Assembly: GCA_046263155.1 (NCBI GenBank)
Contig: JBHELF010000123.1
Coordinates: 1 to 12,648 of the forward strand
DNA: 12,648 nt
Origin: DATADF01 sp046263155
Lineage (GTDB): Bacteria > Actinomycetota > CADDZG01 > WHSQ01
Reading direction: 5' to 3'
In this document: positions 1 to 6,120 of the stretch, in pieces
Layout: each line of letters starts with the position of its first letter
Position numbering within the stretch: position 1 is the first letter of the stretch
The notes under the pieces: generated by a model
The model's input: only the letters and a program-made list of their open reading frames with translations
What the model was told of the DNA's origin: nothing
Database searches by the model: none
Position numbers and translations under genes: made by a program

Positions 1-2
1 GG

Positions 3-9
3 CCTCCTT
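3..9 (-). promoter_or_regulatory. Shine-Dalgarno of an off-window minus-strand gene (probable)
   Basis: Read on the minus strand, positions 9 to 3 give AAGGAGG, a near-perfect ribosome binding site, with only two bases left before the window ends. A start codon at normal spacing would lie just outside. A TATATT hexamer on the minus strand at 58-53 could be the -10 box, giving a leader of roughly 40 nt, but I find no good -35. No coding sequence of that gene is visible. Confidence 0.35.
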
Positions 10-104
10 GTCCGAGGGCGTTTGCCGCCCCGGAACGCGAGCGGCTAGAGGCAATATAGAGATCAAGCGCCCAACAGGCTAGTTATTCGCCAATTTGGGT
101 CGCG

Positions 105-1400
105 CTAGCGTCGGGTCTGGGCCCCTGCGGTTCTCTGCGCACTTTCCTGCGCGATCGGACGCACCTCGTCGGGAGCGAGGCGCAGCGCAAGCTCCCGTAT
201 GAATAAACCAACATCCGTAATGATGCCTGTGGATTGCCACGACCCGCGGTCCATCAGCTTCGTGACCGTGGCGGGGTTGATGTCGACGCATACCAGCGGG
301 ACCGACGCGGGGAGGCAATTTCCGGTTGCGATTCCGTGCAGCATGCTTCCCACGACGATGCAGTACCCGACGAGATCGTCGCCGCCGGGTCCCCAGATAA
401 TCTCGCGGAGCCGGGTCTGAACGGACGGCATATCCGCCTCGACCTCTGGCAGGGGGCCGTCATCGCGCACGCTGCCTCCGAAAAGATAGTCGGCGCCATG
501 TTTCACGAGATGCCACACGATTCCGTCGGAAAACAGCCCGGCCTCGATGGCGGCTTGAAAGGACCCATGTCTACGGACTTCATTGATGGCGCGGATGTGG
601 TGTTCATGGCCGTGTTCCGCCGCCGTTCCCTCGTGCAGATAGACGCCGAGAGAGGTGCCAAAGATGTTCGCCTCGATGTCGTGTGCCGCCAGGCCGTTAC
701 CTGAGAAGAAGGCGTTCACGTAGCCGGCGCGGATCAGGGCGCAGAGGTCGGGAGCGGCACCGGTGTGTACCAGAGCGGGGCCCGCGACCCACAGAATCCG
801 GCGTCCGGATTCCTTTACTTTCTGCAGCTGGCTCGCCACCTGATCCACGAGCAACGCTTTGGGTTTCTCGCTCGAGACGTCCGACGACATGAATTCGAAC
901 GCCTGCTTCTCGGCCCCCCTGGGCGCTTCGAGCGGGCTCACGCGGATACCCAACCCGCGCATGACGATCTGCATACCTTTCTTCACTTCTCCCATGGGGA
1001 TCGTGCGCGCCTGCTCGTTCTCCACGACGACACCGCAGTCCATTTCGGGATGAACAACTTTCAGCCACTTGCCGTCGACGCGGATTTCGGTCTCGAGGTT
1101 TGTGCTCGAGTAGAAGCCCTCTGGAAGGGCGCCGTCGGTGTCGGCGACGGCTATCGCGGCGTCCTCGACCGTGTCGGGGTTGGCGCCGTGGTGCCGCAAC
1201 CGCTCGATCATCTTCAGCAGCTGCTCGTCGGTGTCGGCCGACACCCTGATGCGAGCCGAGGAGGTGTCCTCGTGGCGCGTCCCGATATCGAGATCGGCGA
1301 TCTCGTATCGGCCGCCGAGCTGGATGATCTCGTCCAGGATCTTGGTCAGGGCCCCGCTGTCGATGATGTGGCCCCTGAGGCTGAGCGATTCAGAGGGCAA
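105..1400 (-). CDS. TIGR00300 / LOR-SDH family protein, ornithine cyclodeaminase-like
   Basis: This 431-residue protein belongs to the TIGR00300 (LOR/SDH conserved region) family. Members studied in archaea, and the C-terminal half of cyanobacterial AgrE/ArgZ, are linked to NAD-dependent conversion of ornithine to proline. Visible signatures are an N-terminal GHIIDSG (10-16), a block FSGNGLAAHDIEANIFGT (232-249), SVRDDGPLPEV (310-320) and a C-terminal CVDINPATVTKLMDRGS (371-387) ending in a VGLF(I)REL segment; the length is close to the family norm. The start is a TTG at 1400, just before the conserved GHIIDS. It lies inside the end of the upstream hydrolase gene (11-nt overlap) behind only a weak AAAGAG, so translation is probably coupled. 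The last 20 residues are variable and look disordered. Family assignment is secure. The exact reaction is inferred, since family members have carried lysine-degradation labels (LOR/SDH) that may be wrong. No arginine or proline gene is in view to support the pathway. Confidence 0.85.
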   Translation of the reverse strand: MPSESLSLRGHIIDSGALTKILDEIIQLGGRYEIADLDIGTRHEDTSSARIRVSADTDEQLLKMIERLRHHGANPDTVEDAAIAVADTDGALPEGFYSSTNLETEIRVDGKWLKVVHPEMDCGVVVENEQARTIPMGEVKKGMQIVMRGLGIRVSPLEAPRGAEKQAFEFMSSDVSSEKPKALLVDQVASQLQKVKESGRRILWVAGPALVHTGAAPDLCALIRAGYVNAFFSGNGLAAHDIEANIFGTSLGVYLHEGTAAEHGHEHHIRAINEVRRHGSFQAAIEAGLFSDGIVWHLVKHGADYLFGGSVRDDGPLPEVEADMPSVQTRLREIIWGPGGDDLVGYCIVVGSMLHGIATGNCLPASVPLVCVDINPATVTKLMDRGSWQSTGIITDVGLFIRELALRLAPDEVRPIAQESAQRTAGAQTRR

Positions 1401-2154
1401 GGCTGTTCTCTTTGATGAAGTCGAAAGTGCGGCTCAGAAGTTCCTCACGGTCGTAGTCGAAGGGAAGAACGTGGAACGACCGCTCCAGCCAGAGGAGCTC
1501 CTTCTTCTGCGTGGGAGCGGAGTCAAAGATCAGCTGCGCCCACAGAGGCAAGGCGGTGTGATCGTTGCGCCCGTGTACGACTAAGAGGGGGCAGTTGATC
1601 TGCGGCAAAGCGGATCGCGCTCGCTTCGTGAAGCGCAACATGCAACGTATTGCCGGGGTGGGCACCCGCTCATAGACGATCTCGCGCTCGCCCTCCGGAT
1701 CGGCGGTGTCGTTGCCGACCCCCGGCAACGACTTCACGACGCGCGCCATCAAGGGGGCGAGGAATCGCCGCGGATCTTTGGTGCCGAGAAACGATGCCAG
1801 TGTCGCGAGGCCCGCGACGCGCTCCTGCTTGCGAGCCGCGAGATCGATCCCCAGCGCGGCCCCAAAGGAGAAACCGATTACGAACACCTCGTCTTTAACA
1901 CTTGCAAGCTCCTCAAACGCTGCGTCGACGGCCTCGACCCACTGGGCCTCGTTGCAGAGGCTGAGGTCCTCCCACGTTGTCCCATGACCCGGCATTCTCG
2001 GGGCCACGGCGTGGATGCCCCGTTCCGCCAGGTAGGTGCCTATGGGTCGGACGACCTGAGGACTCGACGTAAACCCGTGGATGATCAGGGCCCCGACAGG
2101 CCCGTCGCCGAGCGAGAACTCCTCGGCCCCCTTCAACACTTTTGCTTCGTTCAC
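1390..2154 (-). CDS. Alpha/beta hydrolase, Est30 / monoacylglycerol-lipase-like carboxylesterase
   Basis: This cytoplasmic serine hydrolase has 254 residues. The oxyanion-hole motif HGFTSSP is at 26-32 and the nucleophile elbow GFSFG at 94-98 (Ser96). The acid Asp198 sits in HGRNDH and the base His228 in RSFHVL, so the whole catalytic triad is present in the order expected for thermostable carboxylesterase Est30 and bacterial monoacylglycerol lipases. An ATG at 2196 would add 14 residues, but the GTG at 2154 is preferred: GAGGAG lies five bases before it (2165-2160), and the protein then begins just before the family's first strand. No signal peptide is seen. Its stop overlaps the TTG start of the TIGR00300 gene, making a two-gene unit. 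The physiological ester is unknown. Proximity to plsC and glpK makes an acylglycerol substrate attractive, but that is inference. Confidence 0.85.
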   Translation of the reverse strand: MNEAKVLKGAEEFSLGDGPVGALIIHGFTSSPQVVRPIGTYLAERGIHAVAPRMPGHGTTWEDLSLCNEAQWVEAVDAAFEELASVKDEVFVIGFSFGAALGIDLAARKQERVAGLATLASFLGTKDPRRFLAPLMARVVKSLPGVGNDTADPEGEREIVYERVPTPAIRCMLRFTKRARSALPQINCPLLVVHGRNDHTALPLWAQLIFDSAPTQKKELLWLERSFHVLPFDYDREELLSRTFDFIKENSLAL

Positions 2155-2234
2155 CGGCGCTCCTCGCGACTTGACTGATCGGACATTGTCCAACATGGTT
2201 GCCGGGGGATTCGAGGGAGAGGGGCAGCTCGGCG
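2155..2234. promoter_or_regulatory. Divergent intergenic region with 11-bp palindrome
   Basis: The 80 bp between the hydrolase start and the plsC start must hold both promoters. On the plus strand TTGACT (2171-2176) stands 17 bp before CATGGT (2194-2199), a possible sigma-70-type promoter for plsC with a good -35 and a poor -10. Between them is the perfect inverted repeat GGACA-T-TGTCC (2181-2191), placed where a repressor would block the promoter. The minus-strand promoter is not obvious. All of this is pattern reading only. Confidence 0.3.
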
Positions 2235-2978
2235 ATGGCCTACTGGGTGATCAAGGGAATCCTCAAGCCGATCCTGCGCGGGCTCTATCACATTCGGGTG
2301 GACGGAATGCGCAACATTCCGCGTAAGGGCGCAGCGATCATCGCCGCGAACCATCTCTCGTTTCTCGACTCGTTCTTCATCCCATTGGTCGTCAAGCGCC
2401 GCAAGCTCACATACCTCGCCAAGGCGGACTACTTCAAGAACTGGAAGACCGCCTGGTTCTTTCGGATGGTGGGGCAGATCCCGGTCGAAAGAGACGACAA
2501 GGAGCAGGCGCAGCGAGCGCTGACCACGGGGCTCGAGGTTCTGCGCGCGGGGAAGATGCTCGGGATCTATCCGGAGGGCACACGGTCTCCGGATGGTCGG
2601 CTTTACCGGGGGCGAACCGGCGTTGCCCGCCTCGCCCTCGCCGCAGGGGTCCCCGTCATCCCCTGTGGATTGGTCGGCACGGAAGACGTCATGCCGAAGG
2701 CCGCCAAGCTGCCCAGATTCCGTGATGGGGAGGGCCGGATCGACGTCAATGTCAAATTCGGCATGCCCCTTGACCTGGCTCGCTACCGGGATCGTCAGAG
2801 TGATCGCTTCGTGCTGCGATCAGTGACGGACGAAATCATGTACGAGATCATGCAGTTGTCGGGTCAGCACTACGTCGATGAGTACGCGTCCCGGACCGCG
2901 ACGGAGGTGCTGCCCGAGTCTGCACGCCCCCCGATCGAGGATGACATCGTGTTGTCCGAGGAGATCCTCGCCGGCTAG
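2235..2978 (+). CDS. plsC: 1-acyl-sn-glycerol-3-phosphate acyltransferase (PlsC/LPLAT family)
   Basis: This 247-residue protein is of the lysophosphatidate acyltransferase family, which transfers an acyl chain to the sn-2 position of lysophosphatidic acid at the inner face of the membrane to make phosphatidic acid. All four acyltransferase blocks are visible: NHLSFLD (39-45, the catalytic HxxxxD), GQIPVER (80-86), YPEGTR (112-117) and VPVIPCGLVG (139-148). The hydrophobic N-terminal segment (roughly 3-20) probably associates with the membrane. A TTG at 2199 opens the frame 12 codons earlier, but ATG 2235 is chosen because the purine-rich GAGGGAGAGGGG (2213-2224) lies about ten bases upstream. 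The C-terminal 35 residues are acidic and variable. The gene is divergent from the hydrolase and convergent with glpK (48-bp gap, no clear terminator). The family also includes acyltransferases for other lipids, so the symbol is a family-level call. Confidence 0.88.
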   Translation: MAYWVIKGILKPILRGLYHIRVDGMRNIPRKGAAIIAANHLSFLDSFFIPLVVKRRKLTYLAKADYFKNWKTAWFFRMVGQIPVERDDKEQAQRALTTGLEVLRAGKMLGIYPEGTRSPDGRLYRGRTGVARLALAAGVPVIPCGLVGTEDVMPKAAKLPRFRDGEGRIDVNVKFGMPLDLARYRDRQSDRFVLRSVTDEIMYEIMQLSGQHYVDEYASRTATEVLPESARPPIEDDIVLSEEILAG

Positions 2979-3026
2979 TAGTTTCGATACTCGCTCCGTC
3001 GCCCCGGTGGACGACGCTTGTCTTTC

Positions 3027-4529
3027 CTAGTCGGGATCTACCCAAGAGCGGGCGCGTTCGACAGCCTTGCGCCACCCGCGGTAGTCGCTTTCCGTCTCGT
3101 CCCGCTCGCGGCGAGGCTCGAACTCCGCCGCGGCGCGCCACGACTCCGACAGTTCGTCGCTGGACGACCAGACTCCCTCGGCTAAGCCTGCAAGATACGC
3201 GGCCCCCAGCGCGGTGGTCTCGAGATTCGCCGGCCGGCGCACCGTCACTCCGAGCTGATCCGCTTGTCCCTGACAGAGGAGGTCCATGACGCTGGCCCCG
3301 CCGTCGACCCGCAGTTCACCCAGCAAGACTCCGGAGTCCGCCGTCATCGCTTCCACCACGTCGCGCGTTTGGAAAATCATTGCCTCAATAACCGCGCGCG
3401 CCAAATGCGCCTTAGTCGTTCCGCGCGTTATTCCGAGCCACGCCCCGCGCGCATAGGGATCCCAGTGCGGCGCACCCAGCCCCACGAAAGCGGGGACGAA
3501 GTAGGTGCCGCCCGAGTCCTCGACGCCGGCCGCCAACGCTTCGGTTTCGCCGGAAGTGGAGATCACCCCGAGCCCGTCGCGCATCCACTGAACGGCAGCG
3601 CCGGTAATGAAGATGCTTCCCTCCAGCGCATAGTCAACGCCGGTGCCCAGATCCCACGCCGCCGTGGTCAGCAATCCATGGCGGGAGCGGGCAGGGAGCC
3701 GTCCCGTGTTCATCAACACAAAGGAACCGGTGCCGTAGGTGTTTTTGGCCATCCCCTCTTTGAAACAGGCTTGCCCGAAGAGAGCCGACTGCTGGTCCCC
3801 GCCGATCCCCGAGATGGGAACGGTCGCGCCGTCCAGGGCATCGGGTGTGGAGGTCTCGCCGAACCTGCCGGATGACGGACGCAACTCCGGAAGAAGCGAG
3901 CGCGGCACGCCAAGCTCTTCAAGAATCCAGTCGTCCCAGTCGGCGCTGTCGAGCGAGTACAACATGGTGCGAGCGGCATTGGATGGTTCGGTCGCGTGGA
4001 CACCCCCGGCCGTGAGCTTCCACAGCAGCCAGGAATCGATCGTCCCGAATGCGAGTTCGCCGCGTTCGGCGCGCTCGCGAACACCTTCGATCTCCTCCAG
4101 GTACCAGATGACCTTTGTCGCGGAGAAGTAGGGGTCAAGGACGAGCCCGGTCCGGTGGCGAAGCTCATCCTCGAGTCCTTGCATGCGCAGTCGTTCGCAA
4201 ATGGGGGCCGAGCGACGGCACTGCCACACGATGGCGGGAGCCACGGGAATACCGGAGGTCCTGTCCCAGAGGACGGTTGTCTCCCTCTGGTTTGTGATCC
4301 CAATGGCGGCGAGATCCGCCGGGCCCACTTCCGCCTGCCTTAGAGCGGTTGCGATGACGGAGCGCGTCGCGGCCCAGATCTCCTCTGGGTCGTGCTCAAC
4401 CCATCCCGGTTTCGGATAGTGCTGTCCGAACTCTGAATACGCACGGCCTTTGATCGTGCTGTCGGGCTCGACGATGAGCACGGTTATTCCGGTTGTGCCG
4501 GCATCGATTGCCATCACGAGTTCCGACAA
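3027..4529 (-). CDS. glpK: Glycerol kinase
   Basis: This ATP-dependent glycerol kinase (FGGY family, 500 residues, the usual length) makes sn-glycerol 3-phosphate, the backbone for the PlsC step encoded next door. The N-terminal phosphate loop is DAGTTG (9-14). The glycerol-contacting residues are Arg82 and Glu83 in ITNQRE, Tyr134 in DPYFSATK, and the catalytic Asp245 in GIGGDQQ. YGTGSF (265-270) and DGGAS near 412 complete the ATP-binding half. The start is TTG at 4529: AGGAGG reads on the minus strand at 4542-4537, seven bases upstream, and the next residues lead straight into the conserved first strand; the ATG five codons further in would trim that strand. No glpF or glpD is adjacent, so uptake and oxidation must be encoded elsewhere. 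Only 20 bp separate this start from the divergent RsbW-like gene, so their control signals overlap. Confidence 0.96.
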   Translation of the reverse strand: MSELVMAIDAGTTGITVLIVEPDSTIKGRAYSEFGQHYPKPGWVEHDPEEIWAATRSVIATALRQAEVGPADLAAIGITNQRETTVLWDRTSGIPVAPAIVWQCRRSAPICERLRMQGLEDELRHRTGLVLDPYFSATKVIWYLEEIEGVRERAERGELAFGTIDSWLLWKLTAGGVHATEPSNAARTMLYSLDSADWDDWILEELGVPRSLLPELRPSSGRFGETSTPDALDGATVPISGIGGDQQSALFGQACFKEGMAKNTYGTGSFVLMNTGRLPARSRHGLLTTAAWDLGTGVDYALEGSIFITGAAVQWMRDGLGVISTSGETEALAAGVEDSGGTYFVPAFVGLGAPHWDPYARGAWLGITRGTTKAHLARAVIEAMIFQTRDVVEAMTADSGVLLGELRVDGGASVMDLLCQGQADQLGVTVRRPANLETTALGAAYLAGLAEGVWSSSDELSESWRAAAEFEPRRERDETESDYRGWRKAVERARSWVDPD

Positions 4530-4540
4530 GAGGTAACCTC
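4530..4540. promoter_or_regulatory. Palindrome at the glpK / RsbW-like junction covering both SD sequences
   Basis: GAGGT-A-ACCTC is a perfect 5-1-5 inverted repeat in the 20-bp gap between two divergent genes. Its right arm is part of the minus-strand AGGAGGT that serves glpK, and its left arm is part of the plus-strand AAGAGGT that may serve the RsbW-like gene. The symmetry may simply be a by-product of back-to-back SD sequences. Confidence 0.4.
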
Positions 4541-4549
4541 CTGGGCTGC

Positions 4550-4981
4550 ATGAGCGAAACAGTTCAACGACACCGGATCGGCGACAAAGCTAGCCTCTCA
4601 ACAATTCGTAGGTCCATTCGATCCGAGCTGTCCGGTGTAGGAATCGATCCGGCCGAGGCATTTGATTGCTTGATTGCGGTTACCGAAGCCTGCACCAACG
4701 CATTGATCCATGGGCGGGACTGCGATGGTGAAGAGCCCGACCCTGAAATCTCCTGGGACATCCGGGACTCGCGTGCCACCTTCTGCGTACGGGACTTCTC
4801 GAGCGCGCGCCTCTCTCGGGCCGCTCACCCTGCCGCTGGCGACGTTGCATCCGGCCGGCAGGAAACCCTTCAGGGGATGGGGATAGCGCTCATGCACAAC
4901 CTCATGGACGAAGTCGAAATTCGCTGCGGTCCCACCGGGACCGAGGTGACGCTCTACAAGGAGTTCGGGCCTACGCCTTGA
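4550..4981 (+). CDS. RsbW/SpoIIAB-like small ATP-binding protein with degenerate G1 box (HATPase_c_2)
   Basis: This 143-residue single-domain GHKL ATPase belongs to the anti-sigma-factor / serine-kinase class, whose members bind a sigma factor or phosphorylate an anti-anti-sigma STAS partner. The N-box AVTEACTN (43-50) carries the Mg-coordinating Glu46 and Asn50, and a G2-like GMGIALM is at 109-115. The G1 box, normally DxGxG, reads DFSSA (82-86), so both glycines are gone, and a 20-residue alanine/glycine-rich linker follows. ATP binding may therefore be weakened or lost. The start is uncertain. ATG 4550 is listed, but the AAGAGG at 4528-4533 is 16 bases away; it is ideally placed (7 bases) for a CTG at 4541. 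The 3' end overlaps the converging RlpA gene by 11 bp. No sigma factor, STAS or PP2C gene is in the window, so the partner is unknown. Confidence 0.8.
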   Translation: MSETVQRHRIGDKASLSTIRRSIRSELSGVGIDPAEAFDCLIAVTEACTNALIHGRDCDGEEPDPEISWDIRDSRATFCVRDFSSARLSRAAHPAAGDVASGRQETLQGMGIALMHNLMDEVEIRCGPTGTEVTLYKEFGPTP

Positions 4982-6011
4982 TCAAAATCTCGGCTTCGAT
5001 CCAGCCGAGGCCGGTTATGCCGATCGCCTGGGCCGCCGCCTGGCTCAGATCGAGGATGCGTCCTTCCACATAGGGACCTCGATCGTTGACGTAGACGACC
5101 ACACCTAACCCCTCGTGAGTGACGTACAGCCACGATCCCAAGGGAAGCTCCTTGCTGGCCGCCGTGTACAGCGACGGATCGAAGAGGTCGCCGGCCGCCG
5201 TGGAGTTGCCCTCGAAGCCAGGCCCATACCAGGACGCGATTCCCTCGAATGTGACTCCGGTGCCGACGAATTCCTTGGGTATGCCGTCCGCGGGACCGGT
5301 GGGACGGAGAAGGTCGAGCAAGGCGCGTCCCGGATTCACGGCGTTGGAGGCGCCCTGTGCGGCGGCCGCCGCAGCCATGGCGGCCTCGCGGCGCGCTTGA
5401 GCTTCGAGCCGTTTTATCTCGGCGGTTAACGCTTCCAATTTCTCGCGTCGCTGCGCAATCGTCGATTCGATCGCAACCGTGGTTCGATCGATCTCGGCGT
5501 GCGCATTCAGAAGTCGTTGCTTGCGAGCGTCTATTTGCCTCTGGGCTTCCTCGGCCCTTCGCTTAACCGCGAGTAATCCTTCGAGGCTCTGCATCGCGTC
5601 GCGGTTCGTGGCACTCGTCGCTTTCAACAAGAGGAACATTTGATCGAGCGTTTGCGCCGACAAAAGCATGGCTATCCGGTCGCTCGGACCGGCCTTATAA
5701 AGCTCGCGAGCGCGATCAACATATTCGTCCTGTGCAACCTCGAACAACTGTTGTGCCTCGTCGATCTCTAGTTCGAGCACGGCGATCTGCTGACTCGTGG
5801 CTGCAATGTCTCGTCGAAGCTTTGCTCTCCTGCCAGACAGACTCGCACGTTCACGCTCCAGTCCGCTTACCTCATCTGCCAGTGCCTGAGCGCGACTCCG
5901 CACGGTCTCTAGGTCGGTGGCTGCAGCGGGCCGGATCGCGGCCGCGCCGAGTGCGGCGGCCAGGAGCAGGGCCGCTGGGATCCGCCGGGACAACGGTCGT
6001 TTTCGGCTCAT
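4971..6011 (-). CDS. Secreted coiled-coil protein with C-terminal RlpA double-psi beta-barrel
   Basis: This 346-residue exported cell-wall protein has a signal peptide at 1-31: a basic n-region, then the AALLLAAALGAAA core, then cleavage after AAA before TDLE. Residues 33-215 form a long charged coiled coil resembling the N-terminal part of CwlO/PcsB peptidoglycan hydrolases, including an ARELYKAG..DRIAMLL..QTLDQM segment (101-125). An alanine-rich hinge (208-222) leads to an RlpA-like double-psi beta-barrel at about 253-344, with GIASWYG (257-263) and VNDRGPYVEGRILDLS (308-323). RlpA proteins of Gram-negatives are lytic transglycosylases acting on naked glycan. Here the usual AAH motif reads AAS (284-286) and GE reads GD (274-275), so activity is doubtful. 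The coiled coil could dock on an FtsX-type membrane partner, as in CwlO/PcsB; that is inference. The ATG at 6011 has AAAGGA almost touching it, so the start is slightly uncertain. Confidence 0.85.
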   Translation of the reverse strand: MSRKRPLSRRIPAALLLAAALGAAAIRPAAATDLETVRSRAQALADEVSGLERERASLSGRRAKLRRDIAATSQQIAVLELEIDEAQQLFEVAQDEYVDRARELYKAGPSDRIAMLLSAQTLDQMFLLLKATSATNRDAMQSLEGLLAVKRRAEEAQRQIDARKQRLLNAHAEIDRTTVAIESTIAQRREKLEALTAEIKRLEAQARREAAMAAAAAAQGASNAVNPGRALLDLLRPTGPADGIPKEFVGTGVTFEGIASWYGPGFEGNSTAAGDLFDPSLYTAASKELPLGSWLYVTHEGLGVVVYVNDRGPYVEGRILDLSQAAAQAIGITGLGWIEAEILIKA

Positions 6012-6050
6012 TCCTTTGTTTTCGGCATGCTCGGTGCCCGATTGAAGCGG

Positions 6051-6070
6051 CGGCGCGATTGAGCGCGCCG
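6051..6070. other. GC-rich hairpin between the RlpA gene and the phosphofructokinase gene
   Basis: CGGCGCG (6051-6057) and CGCGCCG (6064-6070) form a perfect 7-bp stem with the 6-nt loop ATTGAG, in the 109-bp divergent gap. There is no T-run on either side, so it is not an intrinsic terminator. It could be a leader hairpin of either transcript or a protein-binding dyad. Confidence 0.4.
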
Positions 6071-6120
6071 GCTAACCGAAGGAAGATACCGCGGAAACAC
6101 CCGAAAAGGTAGGAGGAGCG

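Noticed and set aside
765..1415. Plus-strand open frame of 216 codons opposite the TIGR00300 gene
   Set aside because: The minus-strand protein matches its family along its whole length; the plus frame has no motif or ribosome binding site.
2155..2196. Upstream ATG (2196) as start of the alpha/beta hydrolase
   Set aside because: It would run across the only sensible SD (GAGGAG at 2165-2160) and add 14 residues unlike the family; GTG 2154 fits better.
2199..2234. TTG 2199 as start of plsC
   Set aside because: The purine-rich ribosome binding site lies downstream of it, placed for ATG 2235, and the added residues are not membrane-like or conserved.
5340..5400. Alanine-codon repeat (GCC/GCG-rich tract) as a DNA repeat element
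   Set aside because: It encodes the alanine-rich hinge of the RlpA protein and has no regular unit.
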